A stretch of DNA of 64,000 nucleotides. Origin: CAMLJR01 sp964500675 (GTDB lineage: Bacteria > Pseudomonadota > Gammaproteobacteria > Pseudomonadales > CAMLJR01). Numbering within the stretch: the stretch's first letter is position 1; each line of letters opens with the position of its first letter. This document shows, piece after piece, positions 17,114-26,415 of the stretch. The notes beneath the pieces are model-generated. The model did no database searches. It saw nothing but the letters and a program-made list of their open reading frames with translations, and was not told the origin of the DNA. Both the position numbers and the translations under genes were made by a program. The stretch lies in NCBI GenBank assembly GCA_964500675.1, contig CAZCNY010000006.1, positions 124,001 through 188,000 on the forward strand. The letters are read 5' to 3'.

Positions 17114-18328
17114 ATGCCTCGAGCAATTTCTGCGACAACGTTTTTAAGCTCGGAAATTCTTAACAACCCCTACCCGCTCTATCGCCAATTACGGCGGGAA
17201 GCCCCCGTCTGGCGCGTTCCGGAAACGGATATTTTTGTCGTCACCAGTTATTCGCTGCTAGAAGAGGCTGCCAATCGCACCACGGACTTCTCGTCCAATA
17301 TGCGGAGCCTGGTTTACCGATCGGCAACCGGCGCACCCGCGTGTTTGTCGATGGGCGATAACAAAATGCAGGTACTTGCAACAGCCGATCCGCCGCAACA
17401 CGGCGAGCACCGTAAAATACTCGCGCCGCTATTTACGCCGAAAAAGCTATCTGCGCTGGAGACGGACATCAGAGCAGTTGCGGAAAACTGCATTGACACT
17501 GCCGTTCGCAATGGCGGTGCGGAATTCATGTCCGAGGTGGCAAATATAGTTCCGATCTCCATCATCGATAGAATGCTCGGCTTCAAAGGCGCCGATCTCA
17601 ATTATTTATTGCAAGCCGCTTTCGATTCGACATCGGTTGTCAGTGGCGTACTCAGTGAAGCGGAACTTGTCGAAACCGGGGGGCGTGCGTTCGCCATTTT
17701 TGGTTGGGTATCCGAACAGCTGGAGCGGGCAACGCCAACCGGCAACAGTGTTTTATCGATATTGAAAGCGCTTGTCGATGCAGGCACGCTCGACCTGCAA
17801 TACGCAGTGGGAATGGTGCATCTGCTTTTATCGGCAGGCGGAGAATCGACAACGAGCCTGATCGGAAATGCTGTGCGTATACTGGCCGACGATCCGGTAT
17901 TGCAACAGCAATTGCGCACACAGCCCGATCAAATCGCAACATTCCTCGAAGAAGTGTTGCGCTTCGAATCGCCGTTTCGCAGTCATTTGCGCTCTACTCC
18001 CCGAAATACGACTTTAAGTGGTATTACGATTCCAGCAGGTGCGCTTGTGCTTATGTTCTGGGCTGCAGGAAATCGCGATCCAGACGTGTTCGAAAATCCA
18101 GATCAATTCGATATCGATCGACCACGAAAACACATGACGTTTGGGCGAGGAATTCACATGTGTCTCGGTGCGCCGTTGGCTCGGTTGGAGGCGAAAATTG
18201 TGTTGCAGGTATTACTGGAGCGTACCGATAATTTTACTCTCAATGCTGATAATCAACCGGAGTGGGTAGAAAGCCTGCAGGTACGGCGGTACGCAAAATT
18301 ACCCGTCAGACTCTCTGCACAATTATAA
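17114..18328 (+). CDS. Cytochrome P450
   Basis: A 404-residue soluble bacterial P450 monooxygenase. The I-helix reads LLLSAGGESTTSL, with an acid-Ser pair where most have acid-Thr. The K-helix ExxR is EEVLRFESP. The haem loop FGRGIHMCLG places the cysteine ligand at residue 350. There is no membrane anchor, so it should use a ferredoxin/reductase pair; none is encoded nearby. It is divergent from marR with a shared operator, suggesting induction by a hydrophobic or aromatic substrate. A strong hairpin follows the gene. Confidence 0.93.
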   Translation: MPRAISATTFLSSEILNNPYPLYRQLRREAPVWRVPETDIFVVTSYSLLEEAANRTTDFSSNMRSLVYRSATGAPACLSMGDNKMQVLATADPPQHGEHRKILAPLFTPKKLSALETDIRAVAENCIDTAVRNGGAEFMSEVANIVPISIIDRMLGFKGADLNYLLQAAFDSTSVVSGVLSEAELVETGGRAFAIFGWVSEQLERATPTGNSVLSILKALVDAGTLDLQYAVGMVHLLLSAGGESTTSLIGNAVRILADDPVLQQQLRTQPDQIATFLEEVLRFESPFRSHLRSTPRNTTLSGITIPAGALVLMFWAAGNRDPDVFENPDQFDIDRPRKHMTFGRGIHMCLGAPLARLEAKIVLQVLLERTDNFTLNADNQPEWVESLQVRRYAKLPVRLSAQL

Positions 18329-18352
18329 AATGTAATATCTACTTCGGCCGAA

Positions 18353-18379
18353 CAAGCGCCCCTTGGTGGGGGGCGCTTG
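18353..18379. terminator. Strong hairpin between P450 and the integrase remnant
   Basis: CAAGCGCCCC pairs perfectly with GGGGCGCTTG around a seven-base loop. There is no T-run on either side, so it may be a weak or factor-assisted bidirectional terminator; it lies between two converging genes. Confidence 0.45.
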
Positions 18380-18387
18380 CTGCGGTT

Positions 18388-18650
18388 CTAGATTTCAGTC
18401 TGCTCGGACATCTCTAGCGCATCATCCACTTCAATGCCTATATAGCGCGCCGTGCTCTCAAGTCTCGCATGCTCCAAGAGCAGCTGAACAGCTCGGTGAT
18501 TTTTGGTGCGCCGATAAATCAGCGAGACCTTTGTGCGGCGCATTGAATGAGTACCGTAGAGCGTCCCATCAAGACCAATATCTGAAAATGCGCGCGTACT
18601 GTCGCGTCGACAGGTGGAGCGAACGACCGCATAAGCTGTCGTCGTTAGTT
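18388..18650 (-). pseudogene. Tyrosine recombinase (phage-type integrase), C-terminal remnant
   Basis: Read on the minus strand up to the stop at 18388, one frame gives YGTHSMRRTKVSLIYRRTKN, then AVQLLLEHARLESTARYIG and VDDALEMSEQTEI. These carry the HxxR, the second His and the catalytic Tyr of the integrase family. The preceding integrase motif LHLSTRQYARIF (18585-18620) lies in a different frame, so a small deletion near 18575-18590 broke the gene. Further upstream the similarity fades. The usual GH before the second catalytic region is EH here. This is a dead mobile-element gene inside the accessory block. Confidence 0.85.
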
Positions 18651-18873
18651 ATCATGGGATGATCAGAAAGTCGGCCATTGTCGCCGCTCGTATTTGAATA
18701 ATCAGGTGCTGCATTAACGGCGGCTATCGAGAATTTTCGTCTGTTTGGACGGCGCATATAGCGGTTCATCGAAAGAATAAAAAGCAGCAGCTCCAAATTA
18801 TTTTCAACCTGTAACAATTTCAACAGAAACAAAAACGGCGACCGATTGGCCGCCGTCATAGCACCCTAAAATT

Positions 18874-19968
18874 TTATTTAACAACCTTTCTTTTACGAGC
18901 GATGCCAGTTAACCCCAATACGCCAGAACCAAACAGCCAGATAGAAGAAGGTACTGGCACCGAGGAAATAGATAATAAATACGCATGCCCATTACTACCG
19001 TAGGCAGCAATCTGATCCTGATTATTAATGCCCGACGCAGAGATCAACTCAACACCACTTAGATTTCCAATAAGTAGGCTATTTAAATCCAACATCGTTG
19101 TCCCATCATATAGAAAGGGATGAGTCGTGCCATCGCTGATGGCGGAAAGCCCCACAATATATCCCGCATCATTGATGGCGAAAGCTTCGGAATACGACCC
19201 ACCCAATGTGCCTAGCGCATGCATAGTGCCGTCGTAGAAAAATGCTCGATAGCCTCCGCTGACTGAGTTATCGCTAGCAAAACCTACAACTTGTCCGAGG
19301 GAATTAATCCCAACAGCACTGGAGTTTACGCTGCCAGAGAGAGTGCCGATATCGTGCATTGTGCCGTTGTACAAAAACGCGTGGGTTATCGCGTCTCCCG
19401 CCAATTGCGAAGAGCCCGCAATGATTCCAGAGTTATTGATTCCGTTGGCGCTGGAATTGGTCCCACCGAGCGTACCTAAATCGTGCATCGTGCCATCGTA
19501 TAAAAAAGCGTGGCTAGGGGCGGGGTTATTACCGGTGCTCGCTAAAGTTGCGCTTCCCACAATGACACCAGAGTCATTGATTGTATTGGCGCCAGAAGTT
19601 GTGCCGCCTAATGTGCCCAAGTCGTGCATGGAACCGTCATACAGAAAGGCATGTTCATTAGAATACCCCGTGGTATATGAGCCACCCACGATGCTGCCTG
19701 CCGCATTGATGCCGCTAGTCCAAGACGAAGATCCGCCTAGCGTACCTAAGTCATGCATCGTTCCGTTATACAGGAATGCATGATCAGCACCCGCGCCGTT
19801 GTAGCCATCGCCGACAACGCTGCCAGTTGCATTGACTCCGTAAGCGTAGGTGGCGGTACCGCCCAACGAACCCAAATCAGTTAAGGAATATTGCGGCAAG
19901 GCATTTGCCATATCCGACGCAGACAGAATCAATAGCGCGGCAAGTGAAATGCATTTTGTTTTTTTCAA
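18874..19968 (-). CDS. HAF-repeat PEP-CTERM protein
   Basis: A 364-residue exported protein. The signal peptide ends near SDMANA/LPQ. Five to six HAF repeats follow, of the form HAFLYNGTMHDLGTLGG separated by GIN-SG-IVG segments, about 45-55 residues per unit. This is the family of extracellular repeats that often carry PEP-CTERM ends. The C-terminus is VPVPSSIWLFGSG, a hydrophobic helix and RKRKVVK. The start is taken as TTG at 19968 because AAGGA lies seven bases upstream and it opens directly on a normal signal peptide. ATGs at 20007 and 20070 would add an unlikely N-terminal extension. Confidence 0.83.
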   Translation of the reverse strand: MKKTKCISLAALLILSASDMANALPQYSLTDLGSLGGTATYAYGVNATGSVVGDGYNGAGADHAFLYNGTMHDLGTLGGSSSWTSGINAAGSIVGGSYTTGYSNEHAFLYDGSMHDLGTLGGTTSGANTINDSGVIVGSATLASTGNNPAPSHAFLYDGTMHDLGTLGGTNSSANGINNSGIIAGSSQLAGDAITHAFLYNGTMHDIGTLSGSVNSSAVGINSLGQVVGFASDNSVSGGYRAFFYDGTMHALGTLGGSYSEAFAINDAGYIVGLSAISDGTTHPFLYDGTTMLDLNSLLIGNLSGVELISASGINNQDQIAAYGSNGHAYLLSISSVPVPSSIWLFGSGVLGLTGIARKRKVVK

Positions 19969-20070
19969 GAGAATATCCTTTTTAAACAGTTTATTTTTCT
20001 GCAACATGCTATCAGTCGCGTCTGTGAATTTATGCCACGGCAAGATTAACACCAATTCATAGGTCCTCAA

Positions 20071-20634
20071 TCTTAACAGGGCGTTACAGCTTTACGCGAG
20101 CGCTCCTCAAATCCCGCGCTGTAAAGTTTATTGACACTTTTTTGTCTAGAACTTCATGTTTCCGTGTATTCGCTTTCCCATTTTCACTTTTTTAACTTTA
20201 AAACTAATTTGAACACGTAACGCCGCTCTGCTGGTCGTAGTAATTCAAGGACATAATTTTGCCATCCGCCCGAAGCTGGGTGTTGAATCCGGTATTGTTG
20301 ATAGAATCCAAGGCTGATAAATAGCTGACATAGATGGATGGCGTCGCCGATGTGGATATGTTCGCGGCGTCAATAAGAACAGATCCAGACAATAAGCTTC
20401 TCGTTACACCACTCCAAAGCGGACACTCCTTAACACATTAATATTTCCAAGCTCAGCTTATCTACTGATATCAACGGCTGATTCAGAAGTTCGCGCACCT
20501 AAGTGCGGCACTAAATCAGAAAGAGAAAAGTCATTTTGCCCATTAGAAATGTCATTCATGAGATACTTCGCAAGGCAAGCGAAATTATTATCGTTGACAT
20601 TAAATTTAGTCGAAATAAAAAGGGGGATGAAAAG
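20071..20634. other. Low-gene stretch between two PEP-CTERM-region genes
   Basis: About 560 AT-rich bases. The only open frame of note is 20204-20392 on the minus strand (62 codons from a TTG, ending GVTCSN). It has no ribosome binding site and no ATG, and could be the tail of a degraded gene. I recognise nothing else. Confidence 0.4.
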
Positions 20635-21204
20635 ATGAAAGTGATAACGGTAGAGCCGGATGACTACTCACAAGGGACTAACATCTCGACAGTGTCCCCT
20701 TATGTGAGACTTGGGTATTGGCCTGGAACTACTCCTCCAACTACATTACCGATAATCACCTCCCCGGTTCCTGTTAATGATGCTGGAGTTAGATATTCAG
20801 CGCCAACTGGAAGCCTCGTCTTTGGTTTTACCGGCGGTGGCGGGTTTGCGGGAGGGGGCTGTGGCGATGCGCCCTATGGGGCTGGGTGTCAGGGCTTCAG
20901 CATGTCCTTTAATCAAGACGTGTCGCGCGTGTCGTTACTGGCTTTGAATTTCGGTTACTCACCTGGGTTAGCCTTACAGTGGGCGGCATGGGATTCAGCG
21001 GGGACATTGGTCGGAGATCAAGTGACGGCATCAGTAAGCATTGGCGTGCCATTTTGGCTCGAAATTAAGCCCACTCGCCCCATTCGGACTTTGGTGATCG
21101 GAGGAGCGACAGGAATAGGTGCTTTCTGCTTTGATCAACTGACATTCGACATTTTATCCGCCACTCCGGCCGCCCCCAATCATGTTGTTGTGAGCATGAC
21201 TTGA
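20635..21204 (+). CDS. Hypothetical protein (189 aa)
   Basis: I do not recognise the family. The protein has a Gly-rich segment near residues 60-90 (FGFTGGGGFAGGGCGD) and two or three cysteines, and looks beta-rich, similar in flavour to carbohydrate-binding or PEP-CTERM ectodomains. It has no signal peptide and no sorting tail. GGGGGA precedes the ATG at 20635 by about eight bases; the upstream in-frame ATG at 20536 lacks a good site. It runs in the same direction as the PEP-CTERM gene 139 bases downstream. Confidence 0.6.
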   Translation: MKVITVEPDDYSQGTNISTVSPYVRLGYWPGTTPPTTLPIITSPVPVNDAGVRYSAPTGSLVFGFTGGGGFAGGGCGDAPYGAGCQGFSMSFNQDVSRVSLLALNFGYSPGLALQWAAWDSAGTLVGDQVTASVSIGVPFWLEIKPTRPIRTLVIGGATGIGAFCFDQLTFDILSATPAAPNHVVVSMT

Positions 21205-21343
21205 TTGGATTAAATTGGCAGTCGAGGCCTGTCGATCATAAAAACCATTGAACTCTCAATAGAGACGACTTTCGTACATCTCAACAATATATGTGTTTTT
21301 AATTAATGGTAGGTACCGATCCCCAACAAAAAGGACTTATATC

Positions 21344-21934
21344 ATGCGCATATTGACCGCTTTTTATTTTCTCGCTCTTTCGATGCCTTCGTCTGCTGCG
21401 ATCCTGACATATGAGTTAGACGGCCTCATTACATCACCAGGAAGTGGAACTATTACCGGACTGTTTTCTGAGACGTTTAGCTACAATACCGTTGGCGGCG
21501 AAATGGCGTTTGATCCGGATAGGCCGAATTATAGATCGGCGGATATTATTCCTGGAACGTTTACATTTGGCGGCACAACTTATTCTTTTCATGGTGATGT
21601 GCTAGGCCTGCAATTTATTACTACCGATGCCGGCATGAGTGTGGGAGTCGTAGGGAGGGTAGGGCCAACCGAAAATTATGCATGGGATGTAGGACTATTA
21701 TTTCCTCTGCAATTCGATCCCCAAGAAGGAATACCAACATCTGGATTTTCGTGTCCTTCGGTTGGTTGTCTGGCACTAGATTATTCGGGCTCCCCTCCTC
21801 CCGGGTTACCGGCATGGGATGCACATGGGATTATTACTTCGATATCAATGGTTCCTCTACCGACTGCAAGTTGGCTATTCGTATTCAGTTTGATCGGATT
21901 GATTGGCCTCAATCAGAAAAGAAAAATCCAGTAA
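21344..21934 (+). CDS. PEP-CTERM sorting-domain protein (196 aa)
   Basis: A small exported protein. The signal peptide MRILTAFYFLALSMPSSAA is followed by a beta-rich domain (about residues 20-165) of unknown function. The C-terminus holds VPLPTASWLF, a hydrophobic stretch and a KRK tail, a slightly divergent PEP-CTERM signal. AAGGA lies nine bases before the ATG at 21344; the frame from 21293 would put extra residues before the signal peptide. Confidence 0.78.
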   Translation: MRILTAFYFLALSMPSSAAILTYELDGLITSPGSGTITGLFSETFSYNTVGGEMAFDPDRPNYRSADIIPGTFTFGGTTYSFHGDVLGLQFITTDAGMSVGVVGRVGPTENYAWDVGLLFPLQFDPQEGIPTSGFSCPSVGCLALDYSGSPPPGLPAWDAHGIITSISMVPLPTASWLFVFSLIGLIGLNQKRKIQ

Positions 21935-22163
21935 TAAACGTTGTTGATTGCGATAACGGCAATCTAATCGATCGCTTTCTTTCAGCGCACTCTGGGTAGC
22001 TTTCGAATATTCATTTTAAGCGTCAGTTTTTTATCGGATCGCTATTGGCGACCCATGGCGCATACGTTATCGGATGCAGAGGCAAGTCGCGTCCATGTGA
22101 CCCACCGGTCAAGCGCGATGAAGATGAAAATTCAAATTAATGAGACTTCGCAATGAAGCTGCA

Positions 22164-22985
22164 TCAGGATTGATGTGCGCTGAGTTCGTCGAGTATTTTA
22201 TCGAGATAATTCGCCGCGCGCCGCGCCGCCGCAAAATGCCCTTCGCGATCGATGCGCGGGCCGATCAACTCCACATCGAACGCACCGCGATAACCTGCAC
22301 TCAAAAGCCACTCGATAATTTGCCGCAGCGGTATCGCACCATCGCCCGGCACCGCGCGCGCGGGCAGCGCACGATCGCCGTATATGTAATCGCTCAGTTG
22401 CACGAGCACACAGCGCGGCACCGCGCGTTCGAATAATTTGCGCAAACCGGCTTCAGCCCAGCACGCGAATAGTTCGATGCACACGCCGATGCCGGCCATT
22501 TCCGCGAGTGTCAACGCATCGTGCAAGGTGTGCGCGATGTGCACATCGGCATATACCGCCGGTGCATTTTCAATCGCGAGCGCGATGCCTGCGTCGTCTG
22601 CCTGCGCGATGCACGGCGCAACCGCTTCGCAAAAATTCTCGGCGGCTTGCTCCCATGTCAAACGGCCGTGGCCGCCCGTCATCATGTAAATCGAGCGCGC
22701 ACCGATCTGTTCGGCTTTTTGAATCAACGCGGAAAGACGCGTGCGACCGGCGTGCGTGGCTTCGCGCACGGATAAATCTTGACCGGCTAAAAATACATGC
22801 GTGATGGTTTCGAGTTGAAAATGGTTGCGCGTGAGCGCAGCGCGCAGCGATTCGAAATTTTCATCGAGCAATGGCGTGCTCAGACAACTAACGCGCGTCA
22901 GTTGCAGTGTGCGCCAATACTCTTCCAATTGCGCAATCGTCGCGCCCGGAAAACAAATTTGATTGACCGATAGCCGCGCGTGCAT
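22164..22985 (-). CDS. Sugar phosphate isomerase/epimerase-like TIM-barrel protein
   Basis: A 273-residue AP endonuclease family 2 / xylose isomerase-like TIM barrel. Metal-site strands are visible: LAIENAPAVYADVH near residue 135, CIELFACWAEAG near 168, VQLSDYIYGD near 195 and VPGDGAIPL, then FDVELIGPR near 240. Acidic and His residues on these strands bind a divalent metal in the family. The substrate cannot be told. It is the last gene of a four-gene operon (SDR, LLM oxidoreductase, sulfotransferase, this gene), with a 27-base gap before it and AGGGGA before its ATG. Confidence 0.85.
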   Translation of the reverse strand: MHARLSVNQICFPGATIAQLEEYWRTLQLTRVSCLSTPLLDENFESLRAALTRNHFQLETITHVFLAGQDLSVREATHAGRTRLSALIQKAEQIGARSIYMMTGGHGRLTWEQAAENFCEAVAPCIAQADDAGIALAIENAPAVYADVHIAHTLHDALTLAEMAGIGVCIELFACWAEAGLRKLFERAVPRCVLVQLSDYIYGDRALPARAVPGDGAIPLRQIIEWLLSAGYRGAFDVELIGPRIDREGHFAAARRAANYLDKILDELSAHQS

Positions 22986-23012
22986 GGCGATCCCCTTTTT
23001 ATGCGCAACTAA

Positions 23013-24182
23013 CTAGCTGCGCTGCTCGATATCGAGATTGAAGCGCTTGCGATACGGCGCAAACTCCGCGTGCAGCGCTGCCAAATCTTCGCCGATGATA
23101 TCGGTCGAATATTTGAATTTTCCGTAGCGATCGCCTTTATTATTGCGCAAATATTCGCGCATCGCGTTTTCCGTTTCGGGTTTGAATGATACGCCGGCAA
23201 ATTCGTAATAGCCGCGAATGGTGCCGACCGGATCGGCGACAAAATCGGGATAGCGCACGTGATGAATGCGCGGATCGTCGACGAGCGGATTATTCATCGT
23301 TGCCTGAAAACTGGCGCGCGAGGCGGCGAGCTGTAATTTCGCCTGCGCCTTCCAATCGACATGCCCGGAAAGTCCTTCGACCAATTCGCCGGTCAACACG
23401 ATGCGCGAGGCAATCGTCTGCACAGGATCGCGATGCGTCCAGATAATGCGCGCATCGGGATAGGTTTCGAATAATTCTTTGAGACGCAGACTGTGAAAAC
23501 CTTTCAGCACCCAATATTTTTTTGGTAGTCCAAATTGGCAATGCTGCAACATCATTTTGTGAATGCGATATTGCGCGCGCGCATCGGTTGGCAAACCGCC
23601 GATCACCATGCCCATCGGCACGCGCCACCACGCGGTCGGCGTCATCACGCGAAAATCGAACGCCCACGTGCGTTCGCATTCAGGCAGGCCGTTGCCGAGC
23701 ATATCGTTATACGGATGGCTGATGAGCCAGAATGGCAGACGCTGCAAAATTTCGCGCCAATCGGCATCAGCGCGCGCGCGGCGCGGATCATCGTCTTTCG
23801 CTAATCCGGGTGGTGGCGAGGGATACATCACTTCCCAAAATCGCAATGCGCGCGCATGCGGATCGACCGCCAGCAACGCATGCAATAACGTCGTGCCCGC
23901 GCGCGGTTCGCCGGTTGCAAATAATGGCCGCTCGATTTTTTCTTTGTCGAGATTGAAACGTTTGTGGTCGTCGAAAAATTGCAGGCGCGAAGTGAGCAAC
24001 CAATGGCAAACGTCGGCTGCTTTGCGCTGACCGACTTCGTCCATATTGGCATTTTTAAGCAAGTCTACCGCCATGCGAAAACGCGCGGGCAGTGTGTCGT
24101 CGCCGTAATCATTTAAACCGGTTGCGGCTTGCGCGGCGGCGAGTAATTTGTCGGCGTTTAAAATATCGTTAGCTGCATTCAT
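23013..24182 (-). CDS. Sulfotransferase family protein
   Basis: A 389-residue PAPS-dependent sulfotransferase-type enzyme. The 5'-phosphosulfate-binding loop is TGEPRAGTTLLHALL (near residue 90), with Arg/Gly/Thr in place of the more common RSGTT. The 3'-phosphate-binding segment is IIWTHRDPVQTIASR (near residue 250). Start 24182 is preferred; the longer frame from 24233 would overlap the end of the LLM gene. It lies third in the operon, 25 bases after the LLM oxidoreductase. Members of this subgroup occur in steroid, terpenoid and lipid gene sets, but the acceptor is unknown. Confidence 0.87.
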   Translation of the reverse strand: MNAANDILNADKLLAAAQAATGLNDYGDDTLPARFRMAVDLLKNANMDEVGQRKAADVCHWLLTSRLQFFDDHKRFNLDKEKIERPLFATGEPRAGTTLLHALLAVDPHARALRFWEVMYPSPPPGLAKDDDPRRARADADWREILQRLPFWLISHPYNDMLGNGLPECERTWAFDFRVMTPTAWWRVPMGMVIGGLPTDARAQYRIHKMMLQHCQFGLPKKYWVLKGFHSLRLKELFETYPDARIIWTHRDPVQTIASRIVLTGELVEGLSGHVDWKAQAKLQLAASRASFQATMNNPLVDDPRIHHVRYPDFVADPVGTIRGYYEFAGVSFKPETENAMREYLRNNKGDRYGKFKYSTDIIGEDLAALHAEFAPYRKRFNLDIEQRS

Positions 24183-24207
24183 AACATCACCCAACCAATT
24201 CACAACG

Positions 24208-25326
24208 TTATCCAACCAGGCGCAACAATTCATCCTCGGCTTCGCGCACCTTCTGCGCGGAAATGGCCGAATATTTCAAACCCGCCATGCCGCTGTAGTC
24301 GAGAATTTTCGGCACGCGCAAACCAGCATCGACAAAATTTTTGACAACGCGCGCAACTTGTTTCGGCGTGCCGTGCGGCGTGACTGCGAGAATCATTTCG
24401 GGTTGGGTTTTTTCCAGCATCGCCACGATGCGCTCGCGATTGAGAATGGCGGGGTTGATATCTTGATAGCCGCGCCAATTTTCGCCGAGTGGATGTTCAA
24501 AACCGCGTGCCTTTAATACATCGGCGGAAATTTGCATGATCAGCGCCTTCACGAGCGGCGCGTTTACAATGTCCGCTAATTCCGCATCGTCGTTGCCGAT
24601 CAAACAGGTTTGAATAAACGCAGGTGTAATCGCGAGCGGATCGCGTCCCGCGCGTTCGGCTGAATCGCGCACGACTTTTAATTTCGCTGCATATTCTTCC
24701 GGCGAATACGCACCGGCTGGCCACCAGCCGTCGGCAAAACGCCCGGTGATATCGAGCATGCGCGGGCCGCTCGCGCCGATCCAGATTTTTGGAAATTGGC
24801 CTTCGAAGGGTTCCGTGTCGAGGCGTGCGTGATGTAAATGATAAAACTGACCATCGAAATCGACCGGGCCGTCGCTTTCCCACAATAATTTCATCACCGT
24901 GAGCGCTTCTTCAAAACGCCCGACGGGTTTGGAAAAATCGAAACCGTATGGCACGGTGTTTTCGGTTTCGCCGCTGCCGACACCGAGAATAAATCGCCCG
25001 CGCGATAAATGGCTCAACGTCAACGCGCTTTGCGCCAACATCGCGGGATGACGGCGCACGGTGTCGACGACGCTGGTGATAATCGGCACGCGTTGAGTGA
25101 GTACGGCTGCAGCGCCCGCGACAGCCATCGCGTCGAGATGGCGATGCGGCGACGGCGACAGCGTGGCTAAATCGGTAAATTCCGGCGTCCAGATTGCATC
25201 GGGCCAGAAACTCACCATGTGATCGGGCAGCCAGATCGAGTGATAACGGCCGCTGTCGAGCGCGTCGAGCTGATCCAATCCGAGTGGTAATGTCGTCCGC
25301 AAAAAGGCGGCAGGTTGAACCTTCAT
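24208..25326 (-). CDS. LLM class flavin-dependent oxidoreductase
   Basis: A 372-residue luciferase-like TIM barrel. Motifs include SIWLPDHMVSFWPD near residue 30, a flavin-binding strand RFILGVGSGETEN near 110, and PKIWIGASGPRMLDI near 178 followed by FADGWWPAG. The sequence is closest in style to F420- or FMN-dependent dehydrogenases of this class; which cofactor is used cannot be told from sequence alone. GGAG lies eight bases before the ATG. It is 34 bases after the SDR gene and 25 before the sulfotransferase. Confidence 0.88.
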   Translation of the reverse strand: MKVQPAAFLRTTLPLGLDQLDALDSGRYHSIWLPDHMVSFWPDAIWTPEFTDLATLSPSPHRHLDAMAVAGAAAVLTQRVPIITSVVDTVRRHPAMLAQSALTLSHLSRGRFILGVGSGETENTVPYGFDFSKPVGRFEEALTVMKLLWESDGPVDFDGQFYHLHHARLDTEPFEGQFPKIWIGASGPRMLDITGRFADGWWPAGAYSPEEYAAKLKVVRDSAERAGRDPLAITPAFIQTCLIGNDDAELADIVNAPLVKALIMQISADVLKARGFEHPLGENWRGYQDINPAILNRERIVAMLEKTQPEMILAVTPHGTPKQVARVVKNFVDAGLRVPKILDYSGMAGLKYSAISAQKVREAEDELLRLVG

Positions 25327-25360
25327 CGTATTGCTCCAGCGTCACCGGTGTGAACGAAAA

Positions 25361-26260
25361 TTAATATTTAATTGCCGTCAACTCTTCGGATAATGTCCAC
25401 AATTTGTGCGCCGCTTCGGCATCGTGCGCAAGTGCGGTCGATTCGACTTTTATCGGATGTCCGCGTGTCTCGGAGCGTTCTGACGGTCCGAAATAATCTC
25501 CGGGTAACGCGCTGTCGTCGATCGCCGCTCTGAGCGCCGGCAGTGCGCCCATGGCGGGAGTCTGCGCAAAAAAATGATTCAGCAACTTGAATACGAATGC
25601 ATGCCGCTGCAATTCGGTTGCGGTCCAGCCCGGATGCGCAGCGGTGATTGTTGGATTGCCGCCCTCGGCTTCAAGTTTTCGCGCCAGCTCATAGACAAAA
25701 TAAAGATTCGCCAGCTTGGAATCGCAATAGGCCTGACCGGTTTTGTATTTTCGCTGCGCCCAATTCAAATCGGAACGATCCAGTTTGCCGCGTCGATGCG
25801 CCAAACTGGATACGACCACAACGCGCGCACCTTCGGTTTTTTTCAGTAGCGGCAGCAGTTGCAGCGTGAGCGCGAAATGGCCGAGATGATTGGTGCCGAA
25901 CTGAATTTCAAACCCGTCCCGCGTTTTTGCATAGGGACACATCATGACGCCGGCGTTGTTGATCAGAAGATCGAGCCGTTGGTAATCGCGCAGCATCGAT
26001 TCTGCGAACGATCGCACCGACGCGAGCGACGCCAGGTCCAGCTCGCGAACCTCGATATCCGCGGCGGGAAATTGCTTTCGCAGCGCAGCGGCAACATCCT
26101 GCCCTTTCGCCACATTGCGCACCGCGATAATGACCTTGGCATTTTTTTGCGCGAATACGCGCGCCGTTTCCTTGCCGATACCGCTGCTTGCACCGGTAAT
26201 CGCGATCACCCGGCCGCTTTGATTGGGAATATCGTCGACGTCCCACGGAGCTTTTTTCAT
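25361..26260 (-). CDS. Short-chain dehydrogenase/reductase
   Basis: A 299-residue Rossmann-fold oxidoreductase. The cofactor loop TGASSGIGKE (residues 20-29) is followed by an Arg pattern after beta-2 (VRNVAKG), which favours NADP(H). The NNAG motif is LLINNAGVM, the catalytic Ser follows VVVVSS, and the YxxxK motif is YCDSKLAN. The overall layout resembles the retinol dehydrogenase/WWOX-like SDR group. It is the first gene of the four-gene minus-strand operon and is divergent from the exported peroxiredoxin. Confidence 0.9.
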   Translation of the reverse strand: MKKAPWDVDDIPNQSGRVIAITGASSGIGKETARVFAQKNAKVIIAVRNVAKGQDVAAALRKQFPAADIEVRELDLASLASVRSFAESMLRDYQRLDLLINNAGVMMCPYAKTRDGFEIQFGTNHLGHFALTLQLLPLLKKTEGARVVVVSSLAHRRGKLDRSDLNWAQRKYKTGQAYCDSKLANLYFVYELARKLEAEGGNPTITAAHPGWTATELQRHAFVFKLLNHFFAQTPAMGALPALRAAIDDSALPGDYFGPSERSETRGHPIKVESTALAHDAEAAHKLWTLSEELTAIKY

Positions 26261-26415
26261 CTCTGCACTCGCTCAATCCGCACCCGATTAATCTGAATCC
26301 GCGATTTGCCGCGCATCATGTTACTGATAATTTGAAGATTGCTCCACGTCGGAGCATCATGTCAGCACGCAACTCATTCCGGGAGCGTGAGGCCATGAAA
26401 CCGAGGAACGAAGCC

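Noticed and set aside
18569..18859. A 96-codon minus-strand frame
   Set aside because: Only its last 14 or so residues have meaning (integrase motif in a shifted frame); the rest is random, so it is treated as part of the pseudogene.
20204..20392. A 62-codon minus-strand frame ending GVTCSN
   Set aside because: Starts only at TTG without a ribosome binding site and an in-frame stop lies shortly upstream; perhaps a gene fragment, not supportable as a gene.
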